Shown in pieces: positions 22,921 to 32,392 of a DNA stretch of 64,000 bases. Source of the stretch: Opeltia flavorubescens (taxonomy: Eukaryota; Ascomycota; Lecanoromycetes; Teloschistales; Teloschistaceae); contig KE546976.1 of NCBI GenBank assembly GCA_000442125.1, forward strand, positions 1,364,001 to 1,428,000, written 5' to 3'. Position numbers and translations under genes: made by a program. Under the pieces are notes generated by a model. It did not search any database and was not told where the DNA came from. It was given only the letters and a program-made list of their open reading frames with translations. How positions within the stretch are numbered: the stretch's first letter is position 1; each line of letters begins with the position of its first letter.

Positions 22921-25875
22921 TCAAATGAAAATTTCTAATATCCTCTTCCATCTGCCATGCCGAACTGCCCTTTCCTTTGAACTCCCACCATCCAAAGGTC
23001 GATACAGCACGTCTACGAATACCTCCGAATATCCCTGTACGAATTTTTGCCTCAGCCCGGCCTTAACATTCTCCGACGTGCCCGTCTCAAGTATCGCATC
23101 AACAACTTTCCCCAATATCCCCGTCACAAAGGTAAACGCGGTACTATGCGCTGGACTCTTGGTCATTATGTCCAAGATCTCAAGTTTCTCGTCCTCTGCC
23201 GACAAGCTTCGCTTGTCCAAGTCTTTCTCTCGTGCTATGCAATACGCTTCCAGATTGGTCCATAGCTCTTCGGTGACGACCCCATCCTCCAAGCTCTCGA
23301 GGAAAAGAACCAGAGTCCGGGTAACAGCTTCCAGTCTCTCTTGCGAAGGGACATCAGTGGAAAAAGATTCTAGGATAGGTTGATCGCAATCCAGCGCTTC
23401 CCTGACACACAGATCCAACTTCCGTTGCCGGACATCGCTCCCATCCTTCCTCTGATCGGAGGAAGCAAACGGCCATCCGCTAACATCCTCCCAAGGCGGT
23501 CGTTCATCCGTCGTTGATTTCATTCCCCATTCCGCAACGACTCGCTCGATGAGATCTTCTACTGTTTCCGTCAGCCGGAAAATCTCGCGTGGAGCTGACC
23601 ACTTTACCGCTGCCGGATCTCGGCCACTGGAATCATTTGGTAGCTTCCTCACACCACCTTCTGGGACCCTATTGAGATTGTCGATAGAGCGACCGAATGA
23701 AGATGGGAGCCATGTTGCGCGCACGGGGAGGAAGTAATCGCGGCCATTGTGGACACGGAGGACAAGGACGTCTTCAAGTTGGGATTTACCGTCGTTTAGG
23801 AGACGGACAAGATTAATATCTTTGACATGGATTACTAGCTCCACGTTTGCGGCGTCACCTGGTTCGAGGGTGTAGACGTCTCCTGATTCAGACGTTGAGT
23901 TTGGTGTATCTCGGGGGCGATCAAAGTGATAGCGTAGCCAAGGAGGAGCAGCACCGGCTGATTGATCAGCGAGAACGATCCTATCAGTGAAACCAATAGA
24001 AGCAGGGACACGACCGGTATTGGCTATGGTGACATTACGGGACTTTGGACTATCGTAACGGACATCTCCAAAGTCAACACCTTCGTGATCTGTCGACGAG
24101 TTGGAAGTGCTTTGATTTTCTGTATGGTGATCCACAATGACGGTGACCACAGGCCTCCTATCATTTTCCGCTTTGTCCAATTCTCGTGCAACCTCTTGAT
24201 GAACTCTGGCTCTGAGGTCAGGGTCGACTGCATCATAGACGAGAGTGAAGATGGCATCAAGCGGCTTATGATCTGAAGACAGGACACGTTGGTGAGAGGT
24301 ATAATATTCGAGATGAAGGCTATCCGCAGAGCTGGTGCCGGTCGAGTATTCCGCCTGATCCTGAGTATCAACGTCTGGATCATAATCACCAGCACCATCA
24401 TTCGCGGGATCGTACTCGAATAGCACGTCTTCATTGACAGCCGGGTCATCGATACCGTGAGCTTTCATTTCTCGATCTCGCTTTCTGGCCGCTTCTTCCT
24501 GTTGCACTTTCTGATCATAGGCTTCCTTGTCTTTCCGAGTCCGAAACAATATCCGATCACACCAGCTTGGACCTCGCTTCTTCTCACTAGAATCAAACAT
24601 ACCAACACTGCCGACATCATACTTGTACGTTGGAAGAAAATCGATGGGTCCTTCCCGCCAGCCATCATGAAAGGCTTTTCGTTGGCGCATTTGCGAATGT
24701 AGCTGGTCATGGGGTAGCAATGATTCAAGGGTAGTCTGTAGAGAAGCAGGATCTGAAGATGGATCGAGGTGTTCAGATGCTTGGAGTAACGTTGAGGAGG
24801 CCATTGACGATGTTGAATGAACTAGATCATCCTTATCTGTGGGGTCAGGAGCGGATAAAGCCAATTCAGCATCAATCTTGCGCTTCGAGGGATCACCGAG
24901 CCTGTACTCATTCTTCGTATGAAGCATCAAGAGTCGCCGCACATCTTCGCCAGGAAGACCCTCCAATCGGTAGTTCAAATCGCCAAACCAAAACGCAAAA
25001 TCTTCACGACCAAGGCTATCACTACCATCTTCAATGTCACCGCCGCCATTGTAGATAGGATCAAGCTTCGCTCGACTCAACACCTGTGATGCGTCCCAGT
25101 TCCTCCGTTCAAGATTCCCTTTCTCGACTCCAGCACTGAGGTGACAATCAACAAACAAGATGCTCGTCGACTCGCCAAGCACGATCCTCGCGACCACTGC
25201 TCCTTTGTTGCCCATATAACCCATCAAACCTGTTCCGACACTGGTCGTACTGACAGAAGACACCGAAGGAGCAATAGTAGGCGCAGCGTATATGACCATG
25301 AAGAGTCCAACAAGCTGTTGCTCAGTAATCTTGACATATCCATCCGGCAAAGCATCCTCAACCGCGCGTTTCCATTTGCGACTCGGATGTGGATCATTAT
25401 ATGGTTTCAGTGCTTCCGCCGCCGAAGAAATGTCGACAATCTCTTGAAGACCAAGTACGTAGAGCCCAACATCTTCGCCTCCAGGTACCAGGCCAGGGTC
25501 GTGTAGAGGAGTCGTTGACCGTTTCTTACTTCTTCGAGCTTCTTGATGGCCCACATCTTCTAGACCCTCACCATCGTCCTTGTCGTGAAATGAAACATTG
25601 GACAATGATTCCGAGATTCCCTTCCCCTGAAAAAACCAGCTACCGATGTCCTTTTCCGTACCATGCAAGGCCGCGACATTCCATGTTCCTATCTTTATCC
25701 TGATCTTCCGCGGTACAGTATACTCCGACCTTCGCTTCCATATGGCCTTTGATAATGTGAGCTGAGATGACTCGGCTGGAGGAGATTCTGGCTCTCCAGG
25801 TGTTGATGGGAATGCTCCGGGAGTCTGTCTGATCTGTGGGCCTGGAGAGACATCAGATCGAAGGCTTGACGACAT
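22921..25875 (-). CDS. OCRL/INPP5B-like inositol polyphosphate 5-phosphatase
   Basis: One uninterrupted exon of 984 residues with an ATG at 25875. The catalytic domain (about 58-565) shows the family marks in order: IGTWNVAA, LGLQEIV, GYMGNKGAVVARI, FVDCHLSAG, WFGDLNYRL, PSWCDRILF and SDHKPLDAIF. It removes the 5-phosphate from phosphoinositides. Next comes an ASH-type immunoglobulin-like domain (about 610-745, RNVTIANTGRVPASIGF) and a helical C-terminus in the place of the inactive RhoGAP domain of OCRL. Metazoan OCRL works in endosome-Golgi traffic and cytokinesis; fungal function is less known. Linkers rich in Asp/Ser interrupt the catalytic domain. Confidence 0.93.
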   Translation of the reverse strand: MSSSLRSDVSPGPQIRQTPGAFPSTPGEPESPPAESSQLTLSKAIWKRRSEYTVPRKIRIKIGTWNVAALHGTEKDIGSWFFQGKGISESLSNVSFHDKDDGEGLEDVGHQEARRSKKRSTTPLHDPGLVPGGEDVGLYVLGLQEIVDISSAAEALKPYNDPHPSRKWKRAVEDALPDGYVKITEQQLVGLFMVIYAAPTIAPSVSSVSTTSVGTGLMGYMGNKGAVVARIVLGESTSILFVDCHLSAGVEKGNLERRNWDASQVLSRAKLDPIYNGGGDIEDGSDSLGREDFAFWFGDLNYRLEGLPGEDVRRLLMLHTKNEYRLGDPSKRKIDAELALSAPDPTDKDDLVHSTSSMASSTLLQASEHLDPSSDPASLQTTLESLLPHDQLHSQMRQRKAFHDGWREGPIDFLPTYKYDVGSVGMFDSSEKKRGPSWCDRILFRTRKDKEAYDQKVQQEEAARKRDREMKAHGIDDPAVNEDVLFEYDPANDGAGDYDPDVDTQDQAEYSTGTSSADSLHLEYYTSHQRVLSSDHKPLDAIFTLVYDAVDPDLRARVHQEVARELDKAENDRRPVVTVIVDHHTENQSTSNSSTDHEGVDFGDVRYDSPKSRNVTIANTGRVPASIGFTDRIVLADQSAGAAPPWLRYHFDRPRDTPNSTSESGDVYTLEPGDAANVELVIHVKDINLVRLLNDGKSQLEDVLVLRVHNGRDYFLPVRATWLPSSFGRSIDNLNRVPEGGVRKLPNDSSGRDPAAVKWSAPREIFRLTETVEDLIERVVAEWGMKSTTDERPPWEDVSGWPFASSDQRKDGSDVRQRKLDLCVREALDCDQPILESFSTDVPSQERLEAVTRTLVLFLESLEDGVVTEELWTNLEAYCIAREKDLDKRSLSAEDEKLEILDIMTKSPAHSTAFTFVTGILGKVVDAILETGTSENVKAGLRQKFVQGYSEVFVDVLYRPLDGGSSKERAVRHGRWKRILEIFI

Positions 25876-26134
25876 TCTTGGCTGGCGGATTTGGCGTTAA
25901 GTCCGACGGGGGACAAGAATGATAAAGAAGGTGCAACCGTCCGGTAATTGCAACGATTTCAAGGTGGCTTCCTCGAAAGGGCTATGGCACTGATCTGGAC
26001 ATCCATAACAAGCTCCAGTGAGCCCGAAAGCCTAGGGTCCGAACAAGGGCTAAAGTGACAGCTTCCTTTCAACGGCTGTGGCGTTTTTTGACTCGTTTGG
26101 CGCGCGCTTCTTTAGAGTAACGGTAGAGTATTGT
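25876..26134. promoter_or_regulatory. Short divergent promoter, inositol 5-phosphatase / dcp1
   Basis: Only 259 bases separate the two ATGs of oppositely oriented genes, so the promoters must be shared or overlapping. I see no defined box. Confidence 0.5.
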
Positions 26135-26761
26135 ATGGGTCAACAGTTTTCTTCGCAAAAGCCTCACAAGCATGTCTCGTCCTCCGCTCCACTATCCCCA
26201 GAGATGACACCCGAAAAACGCAAGGCCCGAAACCGTCACTCCCACCTAGCATCCACCCCTCAACCCACAGACTACGACTCTGATCCGCCCGCCATCGCCA
26301 TACCTTCAAAACCCCATCCTTCTACCACAACATCCACAACCCGCACAAACCCTCAACTCAACCTCTCAGTCCTCCAACGGCACCTCCCCTCCACAACATC
26401 CATCCTTCTCATAGCTCCCTACGCCGTAATCTACACCTTCATCCCCGACACCTCATCGTGGGAGAAATCAGGCATCGAAGGCACCCTCTTCATCTGTGCG
26501 CAAACTCCACGTCCTGATACAGGCGGTAGGAGATATTCTGTCGTGGTTTTGAATAGGAAGGGGTTGAATGATTTTATCTGCGAGTTGCAGGGGGAGGTGG
26601 ATTTTGAGGGGGGGTATGTTATTTTGAACACTGGGGAGAGGGAGGTCAATGGGATTTGGATTTTTGAAGAGGAGGAGGGGAGTACGAGGGGGGTTAGGGA
26701 AGAGTGTGTGAGGGTTTTGAGGGGGTGTGTGGGTGTGGGTGGGGAGAAAGGAGGGGGATGA
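26135..26761 (+). CDS. dcp1: mRNA-decapping cofactor Dcp1
   Basis: Single exon, 208 residues from MGQQFSSQ at 26135; a second ATG at 26204 (MTPEKRKARNR) is an equally likely start because fungal Dcp1 often begins with such a basic stretch. The EVH1-like core shows LNLSVLQRHLP, APYAVIYTF, WEKSGIEGTLFICAQ, VVLNRKGLNDF and VNGIWIF. Dcp1 activates the Dcp2 Nudix hydrolase that removes mRNA caps. It is paired head to head with the inositol phosphatase gene. The wobble composition changes sharply at about 26520 (C-ending before, G-ending after). Confidence 0.9.
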   Translation: MGQQFSSQKPHKHVSSSAPLSPEMTPEKRKARNRHSHLASTPQPTDYDSDPPAIAIPSKPHPSTTTSTTRTNPQLNLSVLQRHLPSTTSILLIAPYAVIYTFIPDTSSWEKSGIEGTLFICAQTPRPDTGGRRYSVVVLNRKGLNDFICELQGEVDFEGGYVILNTGEREVNGIWIFEEEEGSTRGVREECVRVLRGCVGVGGEKGGG

Positions 26762-27069
26762 TTTGGGGTGGTGGTTGTTGGAGTGTGTGGGATGTTGATT
26801 GATTGCGTTGGGTGAAAATTTAATTACAAGCATGGGATAGGAACAGTATGGACGACTGGATGGTCCGAGATGTATGAATCAAGTGGGAATGATACCCTAG
26901 AAGGATGTGTAGCCTGTTGGGCTAGAGGGGAAGAATAGATCAGAGCGCATCAGCAAAACCGGCACGCTCGAATACTTCAGCCAATATTATAACAAGATCG
27001 AAAAATTCAACCAAAATCGCATACAATACGTCTTGCTACACGACTCCCTCAACATCAACCCAAACAAAA
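26762..27069. other. Intergenic between convergent genes
   Basis: A 308-base spacer between the stop codons of dcp1 (plus) and the E2 gene (minus). Nothing but 3' untranslated sequence is seen. Confidence 0.6.
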
Positions 27070-29331
27070 TCACCGTTTCCCCTTCCTCACCCTCTCAATC
27101 TCAACCTCCAACTCATCCGCCACCGTCCTCCTCCCCCCCATCCTCCCAAAAATCCCCTTCCCCCCCACCCCATCATCCCTCTCCCACCTCCTCGCATTCT
27201 CCACAACCCTCTTCCCACAGTAACAAAAATACTCCCTCACCACCCCCGCCCAAACCCCATCCCTCATCTCCCCCCTCGTCAACCAATCCAACGTCGCATA
27301 CCTGAGTGTCAAACCACGGATCTTCTGGTTGTATTCCAGGCATTGGGAGTGGAGTTTTGGATGGTTGTGGGCGTTTTCGAAGCCGGGGTTGTTTTCCATG
27401 GGCCATTGCCAGAGGATCATTGCTTGGATGGAGACGAGGATTGAGGTGATTGTGGATTTTCCGGGTTGCCATTTTGTTTCGGGGGAGCCGGGCCAGGTGC
27501 CTATTAGGGAGAGGCAGACTGGTGGGGTTTTTTGGTTAGTATGTGGATTTAAATGAGGGAGTGATTGGGTGGAAGGAAGGGGAGGTGTAGTGATGATACC
27601 TTTGCCTGTGTTGTAGAGATTTGGGTTAAAGTAGGCGGCGCCTTGGCCTGTGGTGAGGAACCAGACTGACGGGGGCTGGAAGGGATATTCGCGGCCGCAT
27701 ACTATGTCGAATCTACAAAATATCTGGTCAGAGAAGGAGAAAGTTTTCTTGGGGAGTGGGGAATACTTACTCAAACAGACCTCCCTGGTAGGGTGTATCA
27801 TCAGGCCCGATTATCAAAGCCTATATCAGTCGTGAGCACTGAATGATTCTCGTGATTTAAATCTCACCTTCATTACATCCGGTCGATCCTCATCAACCCT
27901 CACAAAAACACCTTCGGGCAACGAAGTCACCATCTCCGAAGCTTCAGTCACAAGTCGTTTCATGCGGCCCGAAGCCGGATTATGAACCTGTGCTGCGAGC
28001 TTTGCCATGCTTCCACAAAGGTATCGCGCCACATTAGGTTTTCGAACAAGGCAGTGCTCCTTATGATATTCTTTCCACGTAGTGATCGTCGAGACTTTTT
28101 TGGAATCACCAACGAGCTCTGTGTATAGTTTGTTGACTCTTTGAGCAACTTCTAGGACATCTTTACCCGCTGCTGCGTTGTTGGAACCACCGAGGAGGAC
28201 TTTGCTTTGCGTGTTGAGGTTCGCGAGGCAGGAGATCAAAGACGGCGCCATGCCATCGTTTCTGCTCGCTACGGTCAAGACATTTTGCGCCGCTCTTTTG
28301 CCCTTGCCTCCGACGGTTGCGATGGTCTGTAATCCGGCACTTTGCTTCTTCACAAAGCGCTCTTCGCTGACGAGGTAGTCCAGCTTCGGATGCGCACCGA
28401 GGCGATGGACGAATTCAAAGGTCGCAAAGTAAAGGTCTGGCCGCTTGTCGACATCTTGAAGACTATCATTCCGTAACAATTCAGCGACTCGATCGGGAAG
28501 TAAACTCAATTCAATCATCGAGCCTATCAAAGGATTGACCTTTTTCTTCGTCTCTTTCCGTCGCGGTAACAGTTCGATGAGCATCCCCAGAATCCACCGT
28601 GTAAGACCATCAGTCTCTGCATCAACCTGATTAAAATGGAGAGCTTGCTGAAGACCTTGTCGTCGAAAACCTTCACGGGCGTCTGTCGATGAGTGTATCC
28701 CATCGAATTGAAATGGGCTGGTCATTATATCAGCTCCATAGCCTACTCCGCCCGAACCACGAGTGCGTCCTTGATTGTACTTTGCCGCTGCCAGGTTTTG
28801 TTCACTTCTAGCCTGTAGATTTAACTCCATATCATCATACTGGCAGAGCACGATCCATGCGATGAATACTGCGCCCTTACTGCAGCAGTAATCCATCTTC
28901 AAGCCCTCGTATTCTGCAATATATTCTGGGTTCCCGTGTTGAGCTTTATCGCCACAGCCCACGCATGTAGTAGCTCTGCATTTGCATTTGCAACCGGTGG
29001 CGGATTTCGTATCTGGTCTCTTCCACTTTTCAATCCAGTCCTGGGCATGGAGCTCTTTGATCAGTGGACGATCGCATTTGTAGCAGACTGTCTCGAGGAC
29101 GTCAGCTGTATATTGTTGGACAAAATCCATTGCTGTTTGGATCTCTTCAGGGCAGCCGGATTTGCTGTGGGATTTATGACCATGGTCGTTGTCCTTGACG
29201 TTCCCATTGATTTCTTCATTCAATCTTTTCGCAATTTCTTCGTCCGCTTGGTTTCTTCTATGATTCGATGGCTTGGGAGTGGAGCTGCCTTCGTCTGGTC
29301 CATATGCGCCTTTCTTCGATTGCTTGGGCAT
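27070..29331 (-). CDS. Large E2 ubiquitin-conjugating enzyme (BIRC6/UBE2O-type UBC domain)
   Basis: Four exons (27868-29331, 27771-27820, 27600-27712, 27070-27518; introns 47, 58 and 81 bases) give 691 residues. The C-terminal UBC domain is split by the introns and reads ...LIIGPDDTPYQGGLFEFDI, REYPFQPPSVWF, NPNLYNTGKVCLSLIGTW, with the catalytic Cys near residue 544. The W after the Cys loop and the LLGTW-like context place it with UBE2O, UBE2Z and BIRC6 rather than the small E2s. The N-terminal part has a Cys-rich, perhaps zinc-binding patch (CYKCDRPL, then CKCKCRATTCVGCG). Large E2s of this class can act as E2/E3 hybrids. Target unknown. Splices are supported by phase and by family continuity. 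Confidence 0.9.
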
Positions 29332-29742
29332 GGTGGTGGTATGATAAGTGTATGGTGAAATTCAAGTATTTTTTTTAATAAGTTGGAGATGGTTACAAAG
29401 GAAAACAAATCCGCAGGAGACACGCTTAGATATAGCCCGTCCACTTTGACTCACCATCAAGTACAATGACTTTCGAATAGCATCAATGTGAGCCATGGAC
29501 AGGATGCCAACAAGTCGTGTTCCTGAGTCAGACCCAGAAAGTCAACGTAGACAAGCTATCATCGATGAATGCACGTTTCGTTTCGTGCTGAAACCACGGG
29601 GAATGTATCTCATTATGGTTGATTAAAACCAGTTCTGTCAGCGGCCAGTCATGTACGCGACTTGAAGACTAAAAGTTTCGTCTATCTGTCATCGTTCGCC
29701 CGCGTTGTCTATCATCAGTCATATACATGAACCAACAATATG
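29332..29742. other. Intergenic between two minus-strand genes
   Basis: A 411-base spacer holding the E2 gene promoter and the 3' end of the ARMT1 gene. A short A/T run lies just upstream of the E2 start (near 29365). No gene seen. Confidence 0.6.
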
Positions 29743-31430
29743 TCAAACCTTGCCATCATGAAACTGAACAACAGCCCATTTACCAGACCATGCCCATTTC
29801 CTCGCTCCGCCTTCTTCGCCTCCGCCATCCAACTTCTTTAGATGCTCGTCTACTCCCACCGTCAAGCCAACAACGGTATCTGCTTTACATGTGCGCAAGG
29901 CAAGGATACGTAGCTCCGAGCCGGCGCCTAAAGGTCCTATCGCGGTCTCGAAAGGCGTGCTGGCAGACCACATTGCCTGTGTCACTCATCAGCGATATTG
30001 TCCTGATCACCATTCGCACTCGACATACATCACCAGTCAATTTACGATAATTGAGATCTCCCTTGAAGATGACGAGCTCACTCTCTTTCAAATCCTCATA
30101 CAGCGATGGTGCAGATGACGGTAATCGCCAGTAACTTCCTGGTCCAGTCCAGAACAGATTTGGTCGGATAGTCATTTGACCTTCATGATTGATAGTAACC
30201 CAATGAAAAAGTAGGAATTTCAACTCGGCTATTTCCTTCTCGGAAAGCGGCGGTGGAGTCTTGTTGTCATCTGAAGGTGACTCGAAGAAAGCTCGAGGGT
30301 CGGTGAGCGCGTTCAGAAGCGAAGCGAAATCATCAGGTAGTACATCCGAGACAAACCATGGTATTGATTTGGGATGTAGAACGATTTGAGTAGCTAGACC
30401 TGCTGCGAGAAGATAGCCGGCAAGGATCAAATCGACGAATAGTTCAAAGCCTGCGTTATCGAGGACAATATCGACGCGCCTTGATCCTTTGGGATCCTTC
30501 TTTTGTGCAGCCTTGAGCGAATCGTACGCTTGAGGGAGATTATTAACCAAAATATTCTTCTCCGAGCTCTTTCTAGCATCTGATCCTTGAAGCTTCTGAA
30601 TATCTTCGTATGTCAGGGAGGTGAGTAATGAAAGATCCGTAGCATTGCCCCATAAGCAAATCTCGCACATTTCTGTGAAGAGCAGCTTCTCCGCCTTTTC
30701 AACCTCTTCAGGAGTTCTGTTGTCTCGAGTACCATTCTGAAGTTGAGAGATCAATTCTTTGTACTTGGTCGCAAGCTCGAGGACGGCAGGTCGAGAGGAT
30801 CGAAAGGTAGACAGCTTTTGTCGAGAAAAAACATCGTATGTTTTCCAATGGTGGGAACGGGCGAAGGATGTATTCATTCGTCTATCTTCTGGTAATTAAT
30901 CGATGTCCCACAAGTCCGAAGAATGGTCCTCACCGGTAAAGGTAGCATTCGGCATAGAGCCATGGAACGTCGAACCAAGTAGGAGTACCGAGAGCAATGA
31001 GTTCCTTGTTGTAATCCTCAATGTCTCCTTTCCTGTCATCAACCAATGGTCTAACCTAGTCAACGAGTGCTGCGACCGAAGAGTATGGTGGATATGCTCA
31101 CGTCAATGGCCGGTTGTGTTGCAATTCATATTTCAGCTTGGACAAATCTTCCACAATTGATTTACCCTCCGAGGCTTTGTCGCTGTCGCCGCATGCTGAA
31201 ACTTCTCGGTGGAGATCATCGATAGCTCCTGTCTTGACAAGTGAGCGATAATGGATACGACTAGATACTTGTAGGCTTTACTAACCACAATGACAGGCCA
31301 TCGATCTCGAGCCGAGACATATGCAAAGGATGATTTGTCCGAGGTACTATAGGGTGCTATGCGATCATTAGTGGTCTTCGGTATAGAAATGACACCACGG
31401 TTTCGTACGGGTCTTCGTGTCGTGTTCCAT
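29743..31430 (-). CDS. ARMT1/DUF89 damage-control phosphatase
   Basis: Six exons (31409-31430, 31286-31356, 31102-31232, 30934-31032, 30029-30881, 29743-29976; introns 52-69 bases) give 469 residues starting MEHDTKTPPYSTSDKSSFAY, with the first exon only 22 bases long. Phase is kept through every junction. DUF89 landmarks are ARDRWPVIV, STFRSSRPAVLELA, the metal-binding DNAGFELFVDL and FKGDLNYRKLTGD followed by MWSASTPFETAIGPL. The yeast homolog YMR027W is a metal-dependent phosphatase acting on damaged sugar phosphates such as fructose-1-phosphate; a carboxyl methyltransferase activity has also been claimed for human ARMT1. Confidence 0.93.
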
Positions 31431-32392
31431 CACTGGCGTGATCAAATAAATGATCGTTGAAGGTTGACGAGGAAAAGTTGCGGGTCTCGGAATAAATGAG
31501 CAGAACGCTACACTGCCACGCCTCTGATGGCCCCTAAAGAAGTCTATCGCGATCTCGTCTCCGCCTCTTCACAAATAGCATATATACGGATCACTTCATA
31601 GCACGTTTCTCACACAAGAAGTCTTCAAGTCGAGGTTCAAATAATTCAATTAGATAACAGTCGGGTATCAAGCTTGCTATGTACTCCATCCGAAATGCAA
31701 AGAATGACGCCTGCCATGAATCCACAAGAATTGTTCTCACTCGCTTGAATATCAATGTCAATGTTGACGATAGAACTACATAATGGACTGGAAGACTAGA
31801 ACAGGATCGATTTGGTGATACAAGACGCCATCATTGGAATGAGAAATCGAATTCCTGATAGTGATGATGCTTCTCCTTCCTTCGCTCCGTTGCTGTATTC
31901 TCTCTCCAAAGTTCTCTGAAGGTGTAATTGCTATTGTGTCTGTCTATGAAGTGGTAAGTGGATTGAGATGTGCGAGGAAAGGTGTCCGTCGGATGCCATG
32001 AGGGTGGTTTCCAGCACAGATGTATTCGCTCGCCGCCCCTGATTAGTATTTGGTATGTTAGTTTAGGGTAAGAGTGGAAGTTTCCCGTCGGATGTCATGA
32101 AGACTTCTCAGCGCAGGTGGTTTGTGAGTTTCGAGGATGATGAGTTGAGGTTGTGTTTCTGATGGTTGTAAATGATTGCTCCCGTTGATGATTTGAAGAT
32201 GTCTCGCCCGAAGGAGGAATAATTTCGAGGGCCAGAGGCAGTGGAAGGTGTGGATGATGCGGTTAATCTCGTCGTGGAGACTTCAGATGACTGACGATGG
32301 GATTTGTTCATATCGCCTGCGAAGGGGTAACATTAGCTTGATAGGTCAGAGCAGAAAACAATATAAATACTAACATAGCTGTGGACCGGATT
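31431..32392. other. Intergenic; probable 3'-UTR with an intron
   Basis: About 960 bases between two minus-strand genes. A GTTAGT donor at 32374, a GCTAATG branch-like site and a CGCAG acceptor outline a likely 58-base intron (32317-32374, minus) just past the stop of the next gene, so its transcript may extend to about 32100. The sequence CCGTCGGATG(C/T)CATGA occurs twice (near 31986 and 32085) as a short direct repeat. No gene is supported; the frame 32108-32311 is more likely untranslated. Confidence 0.45.

Noticed and set aside
31986-32100. Transposon remnant suggested by a short direct repeat
   Set aside because: Only one 16-base imperfect repeat is seen, with no terminal inverted repeats, target-site duplication or element coding sequence.
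32108-32311. Extra last exon of the giant protease-like gene
   Set aside because: The preceding exon already ends with a stop codon right after the catalytic-His motif; the intron at 32317-32374 then lies in the 3' untranslated region.
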